Positions 11,279-22,500 of a stretch of DNA of 60,912 bases are shown here, one piece after another; position 1 is the stretch's first letter; each line of letters starts with the position of its first letter. The position numbers were made by a program, and so were the translations under genes. The DNA is from Owenia fusiformis (Eukaryota; Annelida; Polychaeta; Sabellida; Oweniidae). Below the pieces are notes generated by a model, which saw only the letters and a list, made by a program, of their open reading frames with translations, searched no databases and had not been told where the DNA came from. The stretch is taken from contig CAIIXF020000011.1 of NCBI GenBank assembly GCA_903813345.2, forward strand, positions 23,793,754 through 23,854,665, in the 5' to 3' direction.

Positions 11279-11349
11279 GAGTATCAGAATGCCCTTTGTA
11301 CATCTCATCTAACTGTTAGATGAGATGTACAAAGGGCATTCTGATACTC
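11279..11349. repeat. Near-uninterrupted 71-nt perfect palindrome
   Basis: Two 35-nt arms (starting GAGTATCAGAATGCCC) are perfect reverse complements, separated by a single T at 11314. An AG microsatellite lies just upstream. The perfect arms mean it is very young or maintained; it could also be a fold-back sequencing or assembly artefact. Confidence 0.9.
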
Positions 11350-12127
11350 AGATGTATGTTAGATTCTAACATACTAGTAATCTTAATGAAGTAAACTTTA
11401 AATTTCTTTAATTTAATCTTGAACGGGATATTCTCAGCATAACTAAAATAATCTTCGGTCCCCACCTGGTTATAAAGACGTTTCGACTACATAACAAAAT
11501 GGATGAACTTCCATCGGAGGGAATTTTCTTCATTTTCAAAAAGAAGGATGTTGATTTGTATCCAGTTATATTACCCATATATAAATAATGACTGATTTGC
11601 TTTTCGGTAATCAGATGTTTCTATTAACATAGGGGTAAAATATTTCGATACAAATCAACCTCTTTTTTGGTTCAAATGATGAAAATAATTGCTCTGCTGT
11701 TCATATACACGTGCATGTACACAATGGATGACAAAATACTATATCTAGTACATTTACCTGAGAAAAATGGATTTCTACTCATTCATTTTATAGATAATCA
11801 GGTATTTTATATGTTTATTTCAATATTTACAGAGCTACAATATATCGTTTTTGGTTTACACAACGTGTTACGTGTTTTATCATAAAATTAATCAAAAACA
11901 TCTTAATCTAGACGTTTATCATCCCATCTTTCCCAATGTATCCATTGTGTAGTCATTTATTCCAGTGTTACTTTAGTAACTATAGGTAACAATCTCTTAA
12001 AATGATTTTTCATTTCTCCGTTTGTGCGTCTGTTAATGTGTATTACATGGCCTAATAAGTCCGTGTTTTGTATGGACGTTTCACAAATCCTATCATGACT
12101 GCTATTATTTTATATGAAAACGTGATT
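11350..12127. other. 3' flank of transporter copy B
   Basis: No coding signal. It holds the probable 3' UTR of copy B on the minus strand and AT-rich intergenic sequence. Confidence 0.4.
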
Positions 12128-14889
12128 CTAAGATTTCTCTCTGCTCTTTTTACCATAATATGACATAAAACTCTGTGTGGCGTATATCACCAAGCATGTT
12201 ATAGCCGCAAATATGGCATTCAGGACCATAACACTATTCGCTCCATAATTTTGCAAGATATACCCACTACCCCACTCAATTAGAGTATTACCAGAACCAT
12301 GCCCTGTATTCCATATCATAATTGCCGAGCCGGTTACATCCATGTATAGTTCAGCCCAAGCCATACCCGATGCCCACACACTCGCGAAAAAGAAATCAAA
12401 GACGCATCCAAATATTCCAAAATTAAGAAGGCTCTTAAGAGAATACACAATGGCTACTACATTGATAATAGCAATTGCGTGTGTCACAGTGAATACAACA
12501 AATGGCATCGGAGTATACTTTGCAATTAATATGAAAATAAACTGACCAGCTAATTGGGCGCCTCTAGCGGCTGATACGATAAGGGAAGCTTCCTGTTTAG
12601 TAGCGTTTAATGTATCTGTGGCGATGGATGCTTGAAGTAAATGAAAATGTGAGCTATACGTCCCTACAAAGGTGTAGTAAAAGAACATGCACGTCATCAA
12701 AATCACACCGAATTTCACATTGCCCCTAGTAAAAGACCCCGGATGTAGGAGATCTTTAAGACTTGTTCCTTTTGCTTGATTGGTAAATGTCAATCCAATA
12801 GGGCGTGGTGCCAAATAGAATACCAAATATACCAATGATGTTACGATTGCTGCGGCTCCAACTATGAAATAAGGCACTTCGATGTTGGAATCAAATTCAG
12901 TTCCGGTTCCGTTGACTGGGAGAGACGAGTTGACTGTCGCTTGTCCTCCTCTTGTATTACTCAGGAATGGATAGGCTAATAAGGGTGCAATAAATTCACC
13001 TGTCTTGAATCCAAAATGCATAGCTTGCAAGGGGGCCGCTGAATTTCCACCCCACGTTGCTATCATCATGCCATTTCCAACTAAAAGTACAAAATTAATA
13101 TATTTGCCCAAATATGAGTGCCAAAATACCAGAACTTGTTAACGAGAGGCTCAACGTGATCAGCTGTTCAAGGGGAGATGGAAGAGAACAGATGCAAAAC
13201 AGTAACAATGAATACATGTTCTGCAAATTAGGCATCTTCGACGTCACGTCAACGTGTTATCACATCAAATTAAGTTGGATCAACTGAAACCTTGTGAATG
13301 AAGATGCAAATTGCCTAAATCAAAGTCTTGGTTGATCGACATTACATATCTGTTCCTCGTAACTTGTTGAATGTTTGATGGAAGTAAATGTTAAATACCT
13401 AAACCATAAATTCCATGCGATGCACCTTCCATCCAATAGAGGACAGCCAAAGCCTCGACACTTCTACACCAGGGTTTAAATGCAACGGAGAATGCCTGAG
13501 TAAAGAACCCTACAGCCAATTGCAGATCCCACGTTTTCCTCAATCGGTCGAACATAATACCTAAAATATTTATGAACTATAAAATAGCAAATTCTGAATT
13601 GAACAAAATGGCGGAAGCTGCTTGAATTCGAATTTTGTAATCACGGCATCGCCATGATATATGGCAGAATAACGAGATGAAAACCTGAGATTCAATCCTC
13701 CTTGCGCTCAATTGTAATTTGGGAAAGATATCTCGTCTCGCTTGTGTTGTAGTAATTTCTATTCTTTGAACAGCGAAGTTCACAAATTGTTTCCAAGCTA
13801 GTGAAATGGGCCTTACCTCCACATATACATCCCATAATCCAACCAACATTTCTCATTGCTGCCGCTCCAGTCAGATCCGCAATTTTAACGCCAACTCTCT
13901 CTTGTAGATCGGGAATAGTCGGGAACTTGATGCCCATCATCAAACCCTGAATGTAAGATGTGAATAATCAAAATCTGCAAGTTTAAACTAGAGTTTGGAA
14001 CGTCTAACGTTGTTCAAATCGAAGACTGTATTTCTCTCGATTGATTCATTTTTAAGTCTTCCTTTTTGGCTTTTTCAAGGACTCCATTTTGGGATAAACC
14101 AAACGAACAATCAGATAATGGAGGGATTCAGAAATTATTTGTGTCGGTGAAAGTGATCGGTCATACTGGCGGATCCAAAAGTTAACAATGGGAGGGGCAC
14201 ATATCAAGTCAGGAAAAAAATCTTCTAAACGTTTCCATAAAAACAAAAATACGGCCTAAATTTTAAAGCCTTTTGATAAATTGGTCTAAAAACGGCCCAA
14301 GTTATTCCCTGCAATTTTTTTGAGCTATGAAATTGTTAGGACCCTAAAATATTTCTGGGCCCATCCTAGGGGGGGGGGGTCCCGGGCCCATGCTCCCTCC
14401 CCCACCCCCTGGATCCGCCAGTTGGTCAGTAATGAATATGGGATAAGACTCAACATTTGATTTTATGAAAAAGATCTTTATAGAGGAGGTTGTTCAAATG
14501 GATGTACCAAAAACATTATCAGAGTACACAGAGTATTTCAAATTGTGACGGATACTCACGTTGACGGTCCATGAGCCTATTATAAGAAAGGTTTTAGCAA
14601 GTTTGTAGTTGAACAACTTTTTAGCATGAGCACCCCCATCATCCAGATCCTCATATTCCACTTCTTTTTCTTTCTTCTCGGTCACTGGAAATACATCACC
14701 ATTGTATAAACCATTGGCTGGAATTTTCGACTCTTTTGGACTCGTGTTTTGCAAGGCACCATCATAAACAACAGCAGTAATGGGCGTTTCATTAACAGAT
14801 ATTTTGTTATAAGTCGTGTCATCGTTTGAAGTATATTTATCTGTGTAATATCCCACTAAACGAATCTCGGAGTTCTTTTTATTCGACAT
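12128..14889 (-). CDS. Sodium-dependent glucose transporter 1-like (MFSD4B/SLC60A2), copy B, complete
   Basis: Four coding exons: 14889-14560 (110 codons), 13946-13817, 13560-13399 and 13080-12128. All use GT-AG borders with phases 0, 1, 1, giving a 524-residue protein, close to the usual family length (about 480-520). The hydrophilic N-terminus (about residues 1-88) precedes twelve predicted membrane segments. The GIMFDRLRK loop is the MFS helix 2-3 signature, and NGMMIATWGGNSAAPLQAMH matches the most conserved NaGLT1 region. The C-terminal tail is short and basic (GKKSREKS). The large last exon carries roughly the second half of the carrier. An upstream in-frame ATG at 14970 would add 27 residues, but it lies near the expected transcription start and is not shared with copy A, so MSNKKN at 14889 is preferred. 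Family knowledge suggests Na+-coupled or facilitative hexose transport; the actual substrate is unknown. Confidence 0.92.
14165..14422. mobile_element. Small hAT-like MITE in intron 1 of copy B
   Basis: It starts ACTGGCGGATCC and ends GGATCCGCCAGT, 258 bp, with a G/C homopolymer-rich right end (GGGGGGGGGGTCCCGGGCCC). Copy A lacks it at the corresponding place. No clean target duplication was found, so hAT assignment rests only on end style. Confidence 0.65.
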
Positions 14890-14988
14890 AATGATATTTG
14901 ATGATCCTTTCCTTTTTATCACTAATTCCGTTTCATCACTAAAATTTCCATTCAAGAGGAAGGAAGGCACGACGAGTGATGACTTGCG

Positions 14989-14996
14989 ATTTATAA
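14989..14996 (-). promoter_or_regulatory. TATA-like box of transporter copy B
   Basis: TTATAAAT on the minus strand, about 100 bp upstream of the preferred ATG, in the same context as in copy A (CGCAAGTCATCACTCG just downstream). It supports the internal start choice but is not proof of promoter use. Confidence 0.3.
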
Positions 14997-14999
14997 TAG

Positions 15000-16110
15000 A
15001 ACATAATAAACATACAATAGAACAGAGATATCTTGCGCTTGACCTTATTCACAAAATGTAATCTTTTTTATCTGAGTGATGTTTTTGAACGTACTTTTAT
15101 ATAAACAAAGTATACATGCAATCATCTTGCCATATCTAAGTCAATTGGGACCATCACTTGGTTCAAGAACAACACTGTCCCATATTCTATATATCATAGG
15201 AAAGCTAATGCAATTCTGGACTTATAGGCCGAATATTGACATGCTTGTAACAATTATGTTCTCAATAAACAAGTTATTGACAACATAATTTAACCAAACT
15301 TGTGTTTGGTAGTCACCATCGGGTCATCTGTTTGATTCATATTCATGGCTACTATTCGTAAATTATAAAAAGAGAAGCAGATTATTGTTCTCAGATTGTA
15401 TGCTGAAGGTAAACATATGTACCTTTTATAGAGAGATATGTGGCTAGTTATTACATATGTTGAGCTTAACAAAGTTGTTTCAAAAAATTTAGAATTGAAA
15501 AAAGCGTTCATGTGATATATACCAGATTTTATCAGTGGGGTTATGAAACAACATGTTACAGAAAATATTGATATCTTGAAGCAACAATCTGTAATTGTCA
15601 ATGTCATCTTATTTCCGTTAAAATATCACTTTATAAACACTAATGCAATCAAAATACCTAAAGGAATTAGAACATCTTCGTTGACTCTGCTCCCTTGATG
15701 GAATTGGCGTGATCTGTAATACTTCGGAAGCAATCTCTTCAAAGTCGTGCCAATGTTTTTTCTCATTACTGTATTAATTTTATTTTCTGAAAAAGAGAAT
15801 TGATATATCCGAACAAATATAGAGATTATTGACGATTTAAGACGCAGAGACATCAAAATTAGTAGAATCAGTAGAAAGAGTTGAAAAAGACAAGGCCTCT
15901 TTTCTGCCTTTTAAATCTAACAATTTTCCTGAAATACCATTATTTGTTGAACTTTGGGGAAAATATGCACAATATGAATTGATGAGAGGAAGAAGTAAAA
16001 ATGTGACAATGTTTACTCTCTTACTTATCTCTATCGCCTCTTCTTCTTTTAAATACTCTTACACGAACATGCATATACATTTTACACTGTGAAAGCAATG
16101 TGAATAAATA
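15000..16110. other. 5' flank of copy B and intergenic sequence
   Basis: Homology with the copy A flank continues to roughly 15320 (ACTTGTGTTTGGTAG) and then ends, marking one edge of the tandem duplication. A splice-like frame near 15663-15788 (minus) was examined but no product is recognised. Confidence 0.4.
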
Positions 16111-17255
16111 TTTCATGTTTAATTTCGTGTGTATTCGTTTAGGAAGACATTTAACTTTCTAATAACGTTAAAAGATTTTCGAACAGCGATCGGTTTTTTC
16201 GTAGTCAAACTACCCACGAAAATTGATCGGTTGGAAAATGTTGGGTTTTTCACATTTCCTTTGATCATTTTTTCCCCTGTTGGCTAAAAGTGTCGATTAT
16301 TTTTATGAGAATATGTTTCTCTATACTACACAATATAGGACGGGTGGAGATAAATAAATATTCAAGTATTTATTGTAATTAAAAAAAATCAGAAATGTGC
16401 GTTGTCAACTCGAATGTACGTTGTCGCTGTAATTGATATTCATGAGATATACGTAATATTAAACAATGTAATGATTTCATTTCAAAATTCATTAAGTTTT
16501 TTATGAGTAACACGTGATCTTTTTCATTTTATGAAAGTATTGTTTTGGTGGTGGTGGTGCCCATTTGGTGTTAGCTTCCAGCACAAACTCCCATCCAGTG
16601 TCTCAGAATAGGATATGTTGAAGACTAATACTGCCATGGAGTCTCCTTCTAGCCTGTTTGATTATTTGGCGTCTCTACCTTACGTTTTGTTAGTTACATT
16701 GATAGATAGATCTACTGATCTATACTAGTTTATTGGATATGACTTTTCAAAATCCCGTTTATGATATATCTGGAAAGTTTCAATAGTTCAATCAAATTGA
16801 AGTAATTCTGTAATTGTTCTGTTTCAATTTTAAATGCATCTGACCACCATGTCTGTTAGTGTTATGAAAAATACTCTGTCTGCATTAGGGTTAACTGTGA
16901 ATTGAGTAAGTTCAATGGGATAACGTACATTCGAGTTGACAACATACACTTATGACTTTTTAAATTATAGCCAAAATATTGATACTTACTTAATCTTCAA
17001 CAGACCTTAATTGTGCTGTTTAAAGAAACATATATTAATAAAAATCTTCGACACTCTTAGACGACAGGGGAGGAAATGATCTAAGGAAATGTGCATAAAC
17101 GCAACATTTTCCAATCAATTCCGATCAATTTTCCGATCAATTATATGGGTAGATTGACTACGAAAAAATCGAGCACTGTTCGAAAATCTTTTAAAGTTAT
17201 TAGGAAGTTAAATGTCTTCCTAAACGAATACACAAAAAATCAAACATGAAATCCT
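16111..17255. mobile_element. Foldback element with ~190-bp inverted arms
   Basis: The left arm begins ATTTCATGTTTAATTTCGTG and includes GTGTATTCGTTTAGGAAGAC and CGATCAATTTTC-like words. The right arm (17043-17255) is its diverged reverse complement. A further inner inverted pair (GTACGTTGTCAACTCGAATG near 16400 and its complement near 16925) extends the symmetry. No coding capacity. Arm identity is moderate. Confidence 0.7.
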
Positions 17256-17554
17256 TAATGCATTCCTCAGATTATTTTTTTAAAACCTACATCATTGTCT
17301 TTGCTTCAAATCGGTTAAATAGTGACATCGTACATCTAAAGTGTACTACGGTATATTTTGTCACTGTACCTTGTCGATGGTTAAGTGTGATGATAGCCTT
17401 GTGAAATACGTGTAGGTTGTCAGGTACAGATTCAATTACAATATGATGCAAATAAGACTCAGCGCTGCCAGATGACACTTGGCATCCCCCATTAACTGCC
17501 AACCTGAGCAGATATCCAATGAACTAACTAATGTTGTCCCACTAAAGAATGATT

Positions 17555-17944
17555 TAAGGCTCAGCTGGACAGTAACATTTTGGTAAAAAATTGCTACCTG
17601 CACGTGTTATTTTCTGGTACAAGATTAAGTATGAAGGCATGGGTGTATTTCCTTGCTTTTTTCAGGAAAGTATCATTACACTGTCTACTTTTAGTAAACC
17701 TGGAAACAGATCAATGGTAGCTCCTGTGTTGTCTGGAAACTTTGAAAGAAAATTTAAAAATAGAAAGTGTGAAATATCAGAATTTCCTGGAGTTCCAATT
17801 GAACTCCTACCAGATATTCTAAAATAAGACAATGTAATGATACTTTCCTGAAAAAAGCAGGGAAATTGACACATGCCTTCATTCTTTATTTTGTACCAGA
17901 AAATAACATGTGCAAAATGTTATTTTCCAGCTGTACCTTAAGGT
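17555..17944. mobile_element. Hairpin MITE
   Basis: The ends are TTAAGGCTCAGCTGGACAGT and its imperfect complement (AGCTGTACCTTAAGG). Arms of about 150 bp share TGTTATTTTCTGGTACAA and CTTTTTTCAGGAAAGTATCA, with a short loop near 17750. Frames on both strands mirror each other and are not genes. Confidence 0.7.
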
Positions 17945-18230
17945 TCATATTCACCAGTATCATCACATACGACTTCCAGTTCAATGTTATTAATATCATA
18001 GAACTACACATGTACACACTCGCATTATATTGAATCATGCTGGTACAGTATACACCGATATTGCATGTTTAATATGTTCTATTTATTGCTCTGTATTTCA
18101 TTTACCTGATCAGAATCACAATGGCCATACATGTTGAGAATAATACTAGACTAAGACTTGTAGGTATTCCAGGCCTCTGAAAATAAAGGTAAAATAATGA
18201 ATTGCTACACGTAACTAAATTCAGTCAATG

Positions 18231-18431
18231 AACACTCCCCTCTATAAGTTTGACAACTGGAAGTTTTCATTTGATATCATATCAACGCCTGTCAATGTTT
18301 GATCTTAATTTTGTATTATAATTACAATAGTTCGTTTTATGAAAAATTTAAATCGCCAAACATAAAAATGTTCTGATAAGTAATCAAAACGGGAAATTCC
18401 TATTACCAAAGTTATGTAGGGGAGTGTATAA
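18231..18431. mobile_element. Small TIR element, CTCCCCTCYATAAGTTTG family
   Basis: The left end ACACTCCCCTCTATAAGTTT and the right end AGTTATGTAGGGGAGTGTAT form imperfect terminal inverted repeats of about 25 bp around 150 bp of AT-rich sequence. Related ends occur near 6424 and at 31308-31370, so this is a dispersed family. Confidence 0.6.
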
Positions 18432-18853
18432 TGCACAATATGCTCAAAATAGTTCTACTGCATTTGAAAAACTTGACTGTTAAATGTTCCAATAGAGGAT
18501 ATGTTGCTACTCGAAAATACGAAGAATACAAGAATTTTCCTTCATTTGAACAACGTATAGTGTCGAGTTCTGTCTTCAGAAAGGCAATGGCAACCAATAT
18601 CTCGTTCGAAAACGGAATTTCGCTCTTATTGGGAGAAAAAATGTACCGTTTGTATGCGACATCTTCGTCCACTCGGCTTCCATCGGTCGTACAATGCCCT
18701 GTATTAGTGAGGGTGATGACGCAGAAAGGACCGAGTGTTCGAAGATCATTATGATAGAACAAAATGAATTCGACCAAATGTTGGCAGATCGTTCCATTAT
18801 CAACTTAACTACAGGGAAAACTTTTTACCCGTAGAAACCACGAGTGTTGAAAA

Positions 18854-19076
18854 AAACTTCTGAGAGAAAAATGTAGTGGAATTTAAACTACCTATATCTA
18901 GTCAAACACGACCAGTTCTTCTTTTAAACATCTCAAATGCCATTATGTAAATCCATCAATACTCTTGTACTGCACAAGTGATAAATGGCGATTTGAAGAT
19001 GTTTAATAGAAGAACTGGTCGTGTTTGACTAGATATAGGTAGTTTAAATTCCACTACATTTTTCTCTCAGAAGTTT
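18854..19076. mobile_element. Nearly perfect hairpin MITE
   Basis: Arms of about 92-97 bp (left from AAACTTCTGAGAGAAAAATG, right its complement) are almost identical, with a loop of about 35-50 bp. The near-perfect pairing implies a recent element. It lies just upstream of the kringle gene. Confidence 0.85.
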
Positions 19077-19526
19077 ATTGAAAATGAAAATAATTTGCAA
19101 TACTGAAGGTCCTCATTTGGCAATAAAGACACGTTCTGAGTATTCACTACATAAAAATTAGTACACACCTCAATCGCTACTTTATTCATTTTGTTATTCA
19201 CTGTTAGAACTCCGTGATTAGTTGCAGTGGTCTGACATTTCTAAATTATTAAATAAATTGAAATGCCTAGGTACAATGAAAAGTAGATTATTGTAGTTTT
19301 TTAAAATTCGCATAGAATATTCATTGAGGATGACTTTCACTTTTCATGCTGTTTCATTTCCTGTCTTGCAGAATACGCCGATTCACGGTGATTCAGTCAT
19401 GTCCTCATTAGACGCGTTATAATGTAAGACCATTACGGATGATGTGCTGTTGAGTAGATCAGATAGCTGAATGCACGTGTTCTTAGTTGCTGAAGACTGC
19501 TGGAAGAAGAAAGAAGATATAACATC

Positions 19527-22500
19527 ATGCAAAACCTATTCATCATAGCTTTTATTGCAATCGGTCTCTTATCTGATGTTCAAGCTATAGGTAATTAATT
19601 TGGAAAATAACTTTATTTCGATTTCGGAAGACTCAAAATAACTTGCAATTTGCACTATCATTTGGACATAATGGAAGAAATACTTTATTTCCAAATCTAT
19701 CGATCTATTGAATTGTGTTGAAACAGTAAATGATATTAAAGGGATTTTAACATGATGTGAATGGGAATTTAGCCATAGCCCAACCAATTTCAGAAAGCTT
19801 TAAAATCTTTGAAAATTAAATAAATGGAAAAATCTTTGCAAATCAAAGTGGGTTTGCCTTTAAATAGAAGAAAATGTTGGTCTTTAATGGATGAAAATGC
19901 AGATCCTCTAAAATCTCATTAAACGAAACTTTACCGAGATTTCAAAGCTATTTAGCAAACCCTCTAATGACAGTATTCTTACCCAACAAATATCGAGGGA
20001 AGTTGTAAACGTGTTTGGTATTGACATTTTTTTTATTTTCAAACCCCCAAGTCTAACAAATGACTGGCATACATGGCAAGCCCATGCTAAACTAATAAGG
20101 AGCTACATTGAAACGATTGCCCTCAACAATCAAAGCTCGAGTTATTTTCAAAAAAGTATGACCATGCTTTCAGGTAAACGTATTTGTGCTCTCTAACATT
20201 TTCTAAGCACCATTGACGAAAGATAGGACAAGGCATCAGATTTCCCTCAATATTTGGATTCATGGAAGACGTTTTGCCCTGCCTATTGTCCAGTAGTGGA
20301 TTCGGTTCATAAGGAATCCATAGAAATGCTATTAATCGAACAAATATATTATTTATCGTGGTATTCCTGTTGCAGATTCTTGTACTCATAGCAATGCAAC
20401 CTGAAAAATTCATCGGGAAATATCTGTTTTCCAGAATACTATGCAGAATGTAAAACAGACACTTTAGGCAATGAATATCAGGGGAAGCTATCCGTTACAA
20501 GATCCGGGAAAACTTGCCAGAGATGGAATCGTCAAAGCCCACATGAACACAGCAGAAATGATACCAGTACATTCCCCGACGACAACCTCAAAGACGCCAA
20601 CAATTATTGCCGTAACCCTGATAATGAGCCGGAAGGTCTTTGGTGTTATACAACAGATAGTAACACTAGGTGGGAATATTGTAATGTACAACAATGTGGT
20701 GAGTTATACAGGGTGACCCAAAAAATGCAACCCTACATTTCTTCAATATCATGAAGCGTCGATGTTTTTACCAGACATACCTTTCCAGAAACTGATCATC
20801 CTTATCCATGGGTGACGTCTGGACGTTTGTAGTTTTTATTGCTCTTGCATAGTACATATAATGTCAAGTCGTTGGGCCTAACGCCGAACATGAACAATAT
20901 TCTGCTACCATTCCTACTTTATTTTGTATCACATTGCCATATATGTACAACGTTCATAAATGAGCGAAGGAAGGAAACGTATAAAGAGTACCCACTCAAT
21001 TTCTGTCGCATACTTAAATATGGTTTTTGCACAATTTGTGGCACACATTCTTTTATTTATTTAGAGATCCAAGTTATATTATTCAATGCTTTATTGTACT
21101 AAGAATCCCTTTCGGGTAAGTGTACAGCAAATAATGATAAAATAAAAACTAAAACTATAGGCCTACATACAATTACAATAACATACAATGCAATATATGA
21201 AGTATGGGTTATTTAAACTTACAGTACTAATGTCAAGTTAAGTTGTCAATGCAACCAAACCCATTTTCCCATCTTGAATATCATTTTGTCAAAACGCACG
21301 TCCTCTAGAACGAACTACGTGTATGACTGTTTTTCATAGCTGTTATGTAGTCTTGTGTCCAATATACTGTTTTAATGTCTTAACTGAGGCGTCCGATGTT
21401 TGAGAAACTCAAAGTTAGTGATTAAAAGTTGAAAAGAAAATTATTTACCACTATGATATTCCCAGAATGTAAAACAGCCACTTTGGGCAAAGCATACCAA
21501 GGAAAGATATCTTCCACAAGATCCGGGAAAACCTGTCAGAGATGGGACTCTCAGAGCCCCCATGGACATGGTAACAACAATGATCCCAGTAAATTCCCCG
21601 ACGACAACCTAAAGGATGCCAATAATTATTGCCGTAACCCTGATAACGAGCCGGAAGGTCCTTGGTGCTATACGACAGATAGTAACACCAGATGGGAATA
21701 TTGTAACGTAAAACAGTGTGGTGAGTAATTACGTGTTTAAATTTGTCTTCGTCCATTTTTGACTTTTATCAAATTCCACGTGCTCCTTGAATGATCCTTT
21801 TTAAACTTCTATTGTACCTATCTTCGACTTCAGAGCTCAGGTGGTTATAGCATCTAAGGCCTTGTGAATCAAGATACATAATACCTAAAATATTCCTAAA
21901 TTCACAGGACGAAGTATAGATTGAATACTTATCTAGTATATTACATGTCTATATAAAGAACCAATCATCAATTCAATATTATTTAAGCCAATATTTAGCT
22001 ACCAATACTAACTTTTTCTTTAGGACAATGTGGTGGAACCTTATCGGGAACAGGGGAATTCTCAAGCACATGTGTAGGAAACGTTGAACACAACTATCCG
22101 AATGGTGCAAATTGTCTTTGGACCATCAACGCAGAAAGTGGATCATCAGTGAAATTGATATTCAACATCTTTCACTTAGAAGGTGGATCGGACTGTAAAT
22201 ATGATTATGTGGAAGTTTATGGCGATCAACGTTTAGTGGGAAGGTAATACGTAGAAAGCTTTATAACCATAGAAGCCCTAAGGGGGGGGGGTCAATATGA
22301 CCCCCCTGTTAAGTTTTTTCCCTATTACGTAATATTGCCATCTGGTAGGGTCCTCAAATTTTCAGTAGCTGAAGCTACAGATATAACAAATGTTTTCTGA
22401 AAAAATCAGCAAAATTGTACATAGGGTAATTGATTTATTATGATGTAATCATCAGCTTCAATTGACAAAATCGGAAAAAGCTAGCACTATTTCTACCATA

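Noticed and set aside
15626-15856. Candidate exon on minus strand bounded by TTTTCAG and GTATTT
   Set aside because: Plausible splice signals but no recognisable product and no partner exons, so not annotated as a gene.
17591-17874. Overlapping frames on both strands
   Set aside because: They mirror each other because they lie in the two arms of a hairpin MITE.
18412-18803. Overlapping plus- and minus-strand frames of 75-121 codons
   Set aside because: No splice-consistent chain, domain or homology recognised. A weak GSRV[DN]EDV resemblance to a frame near 15690 is too short to use.
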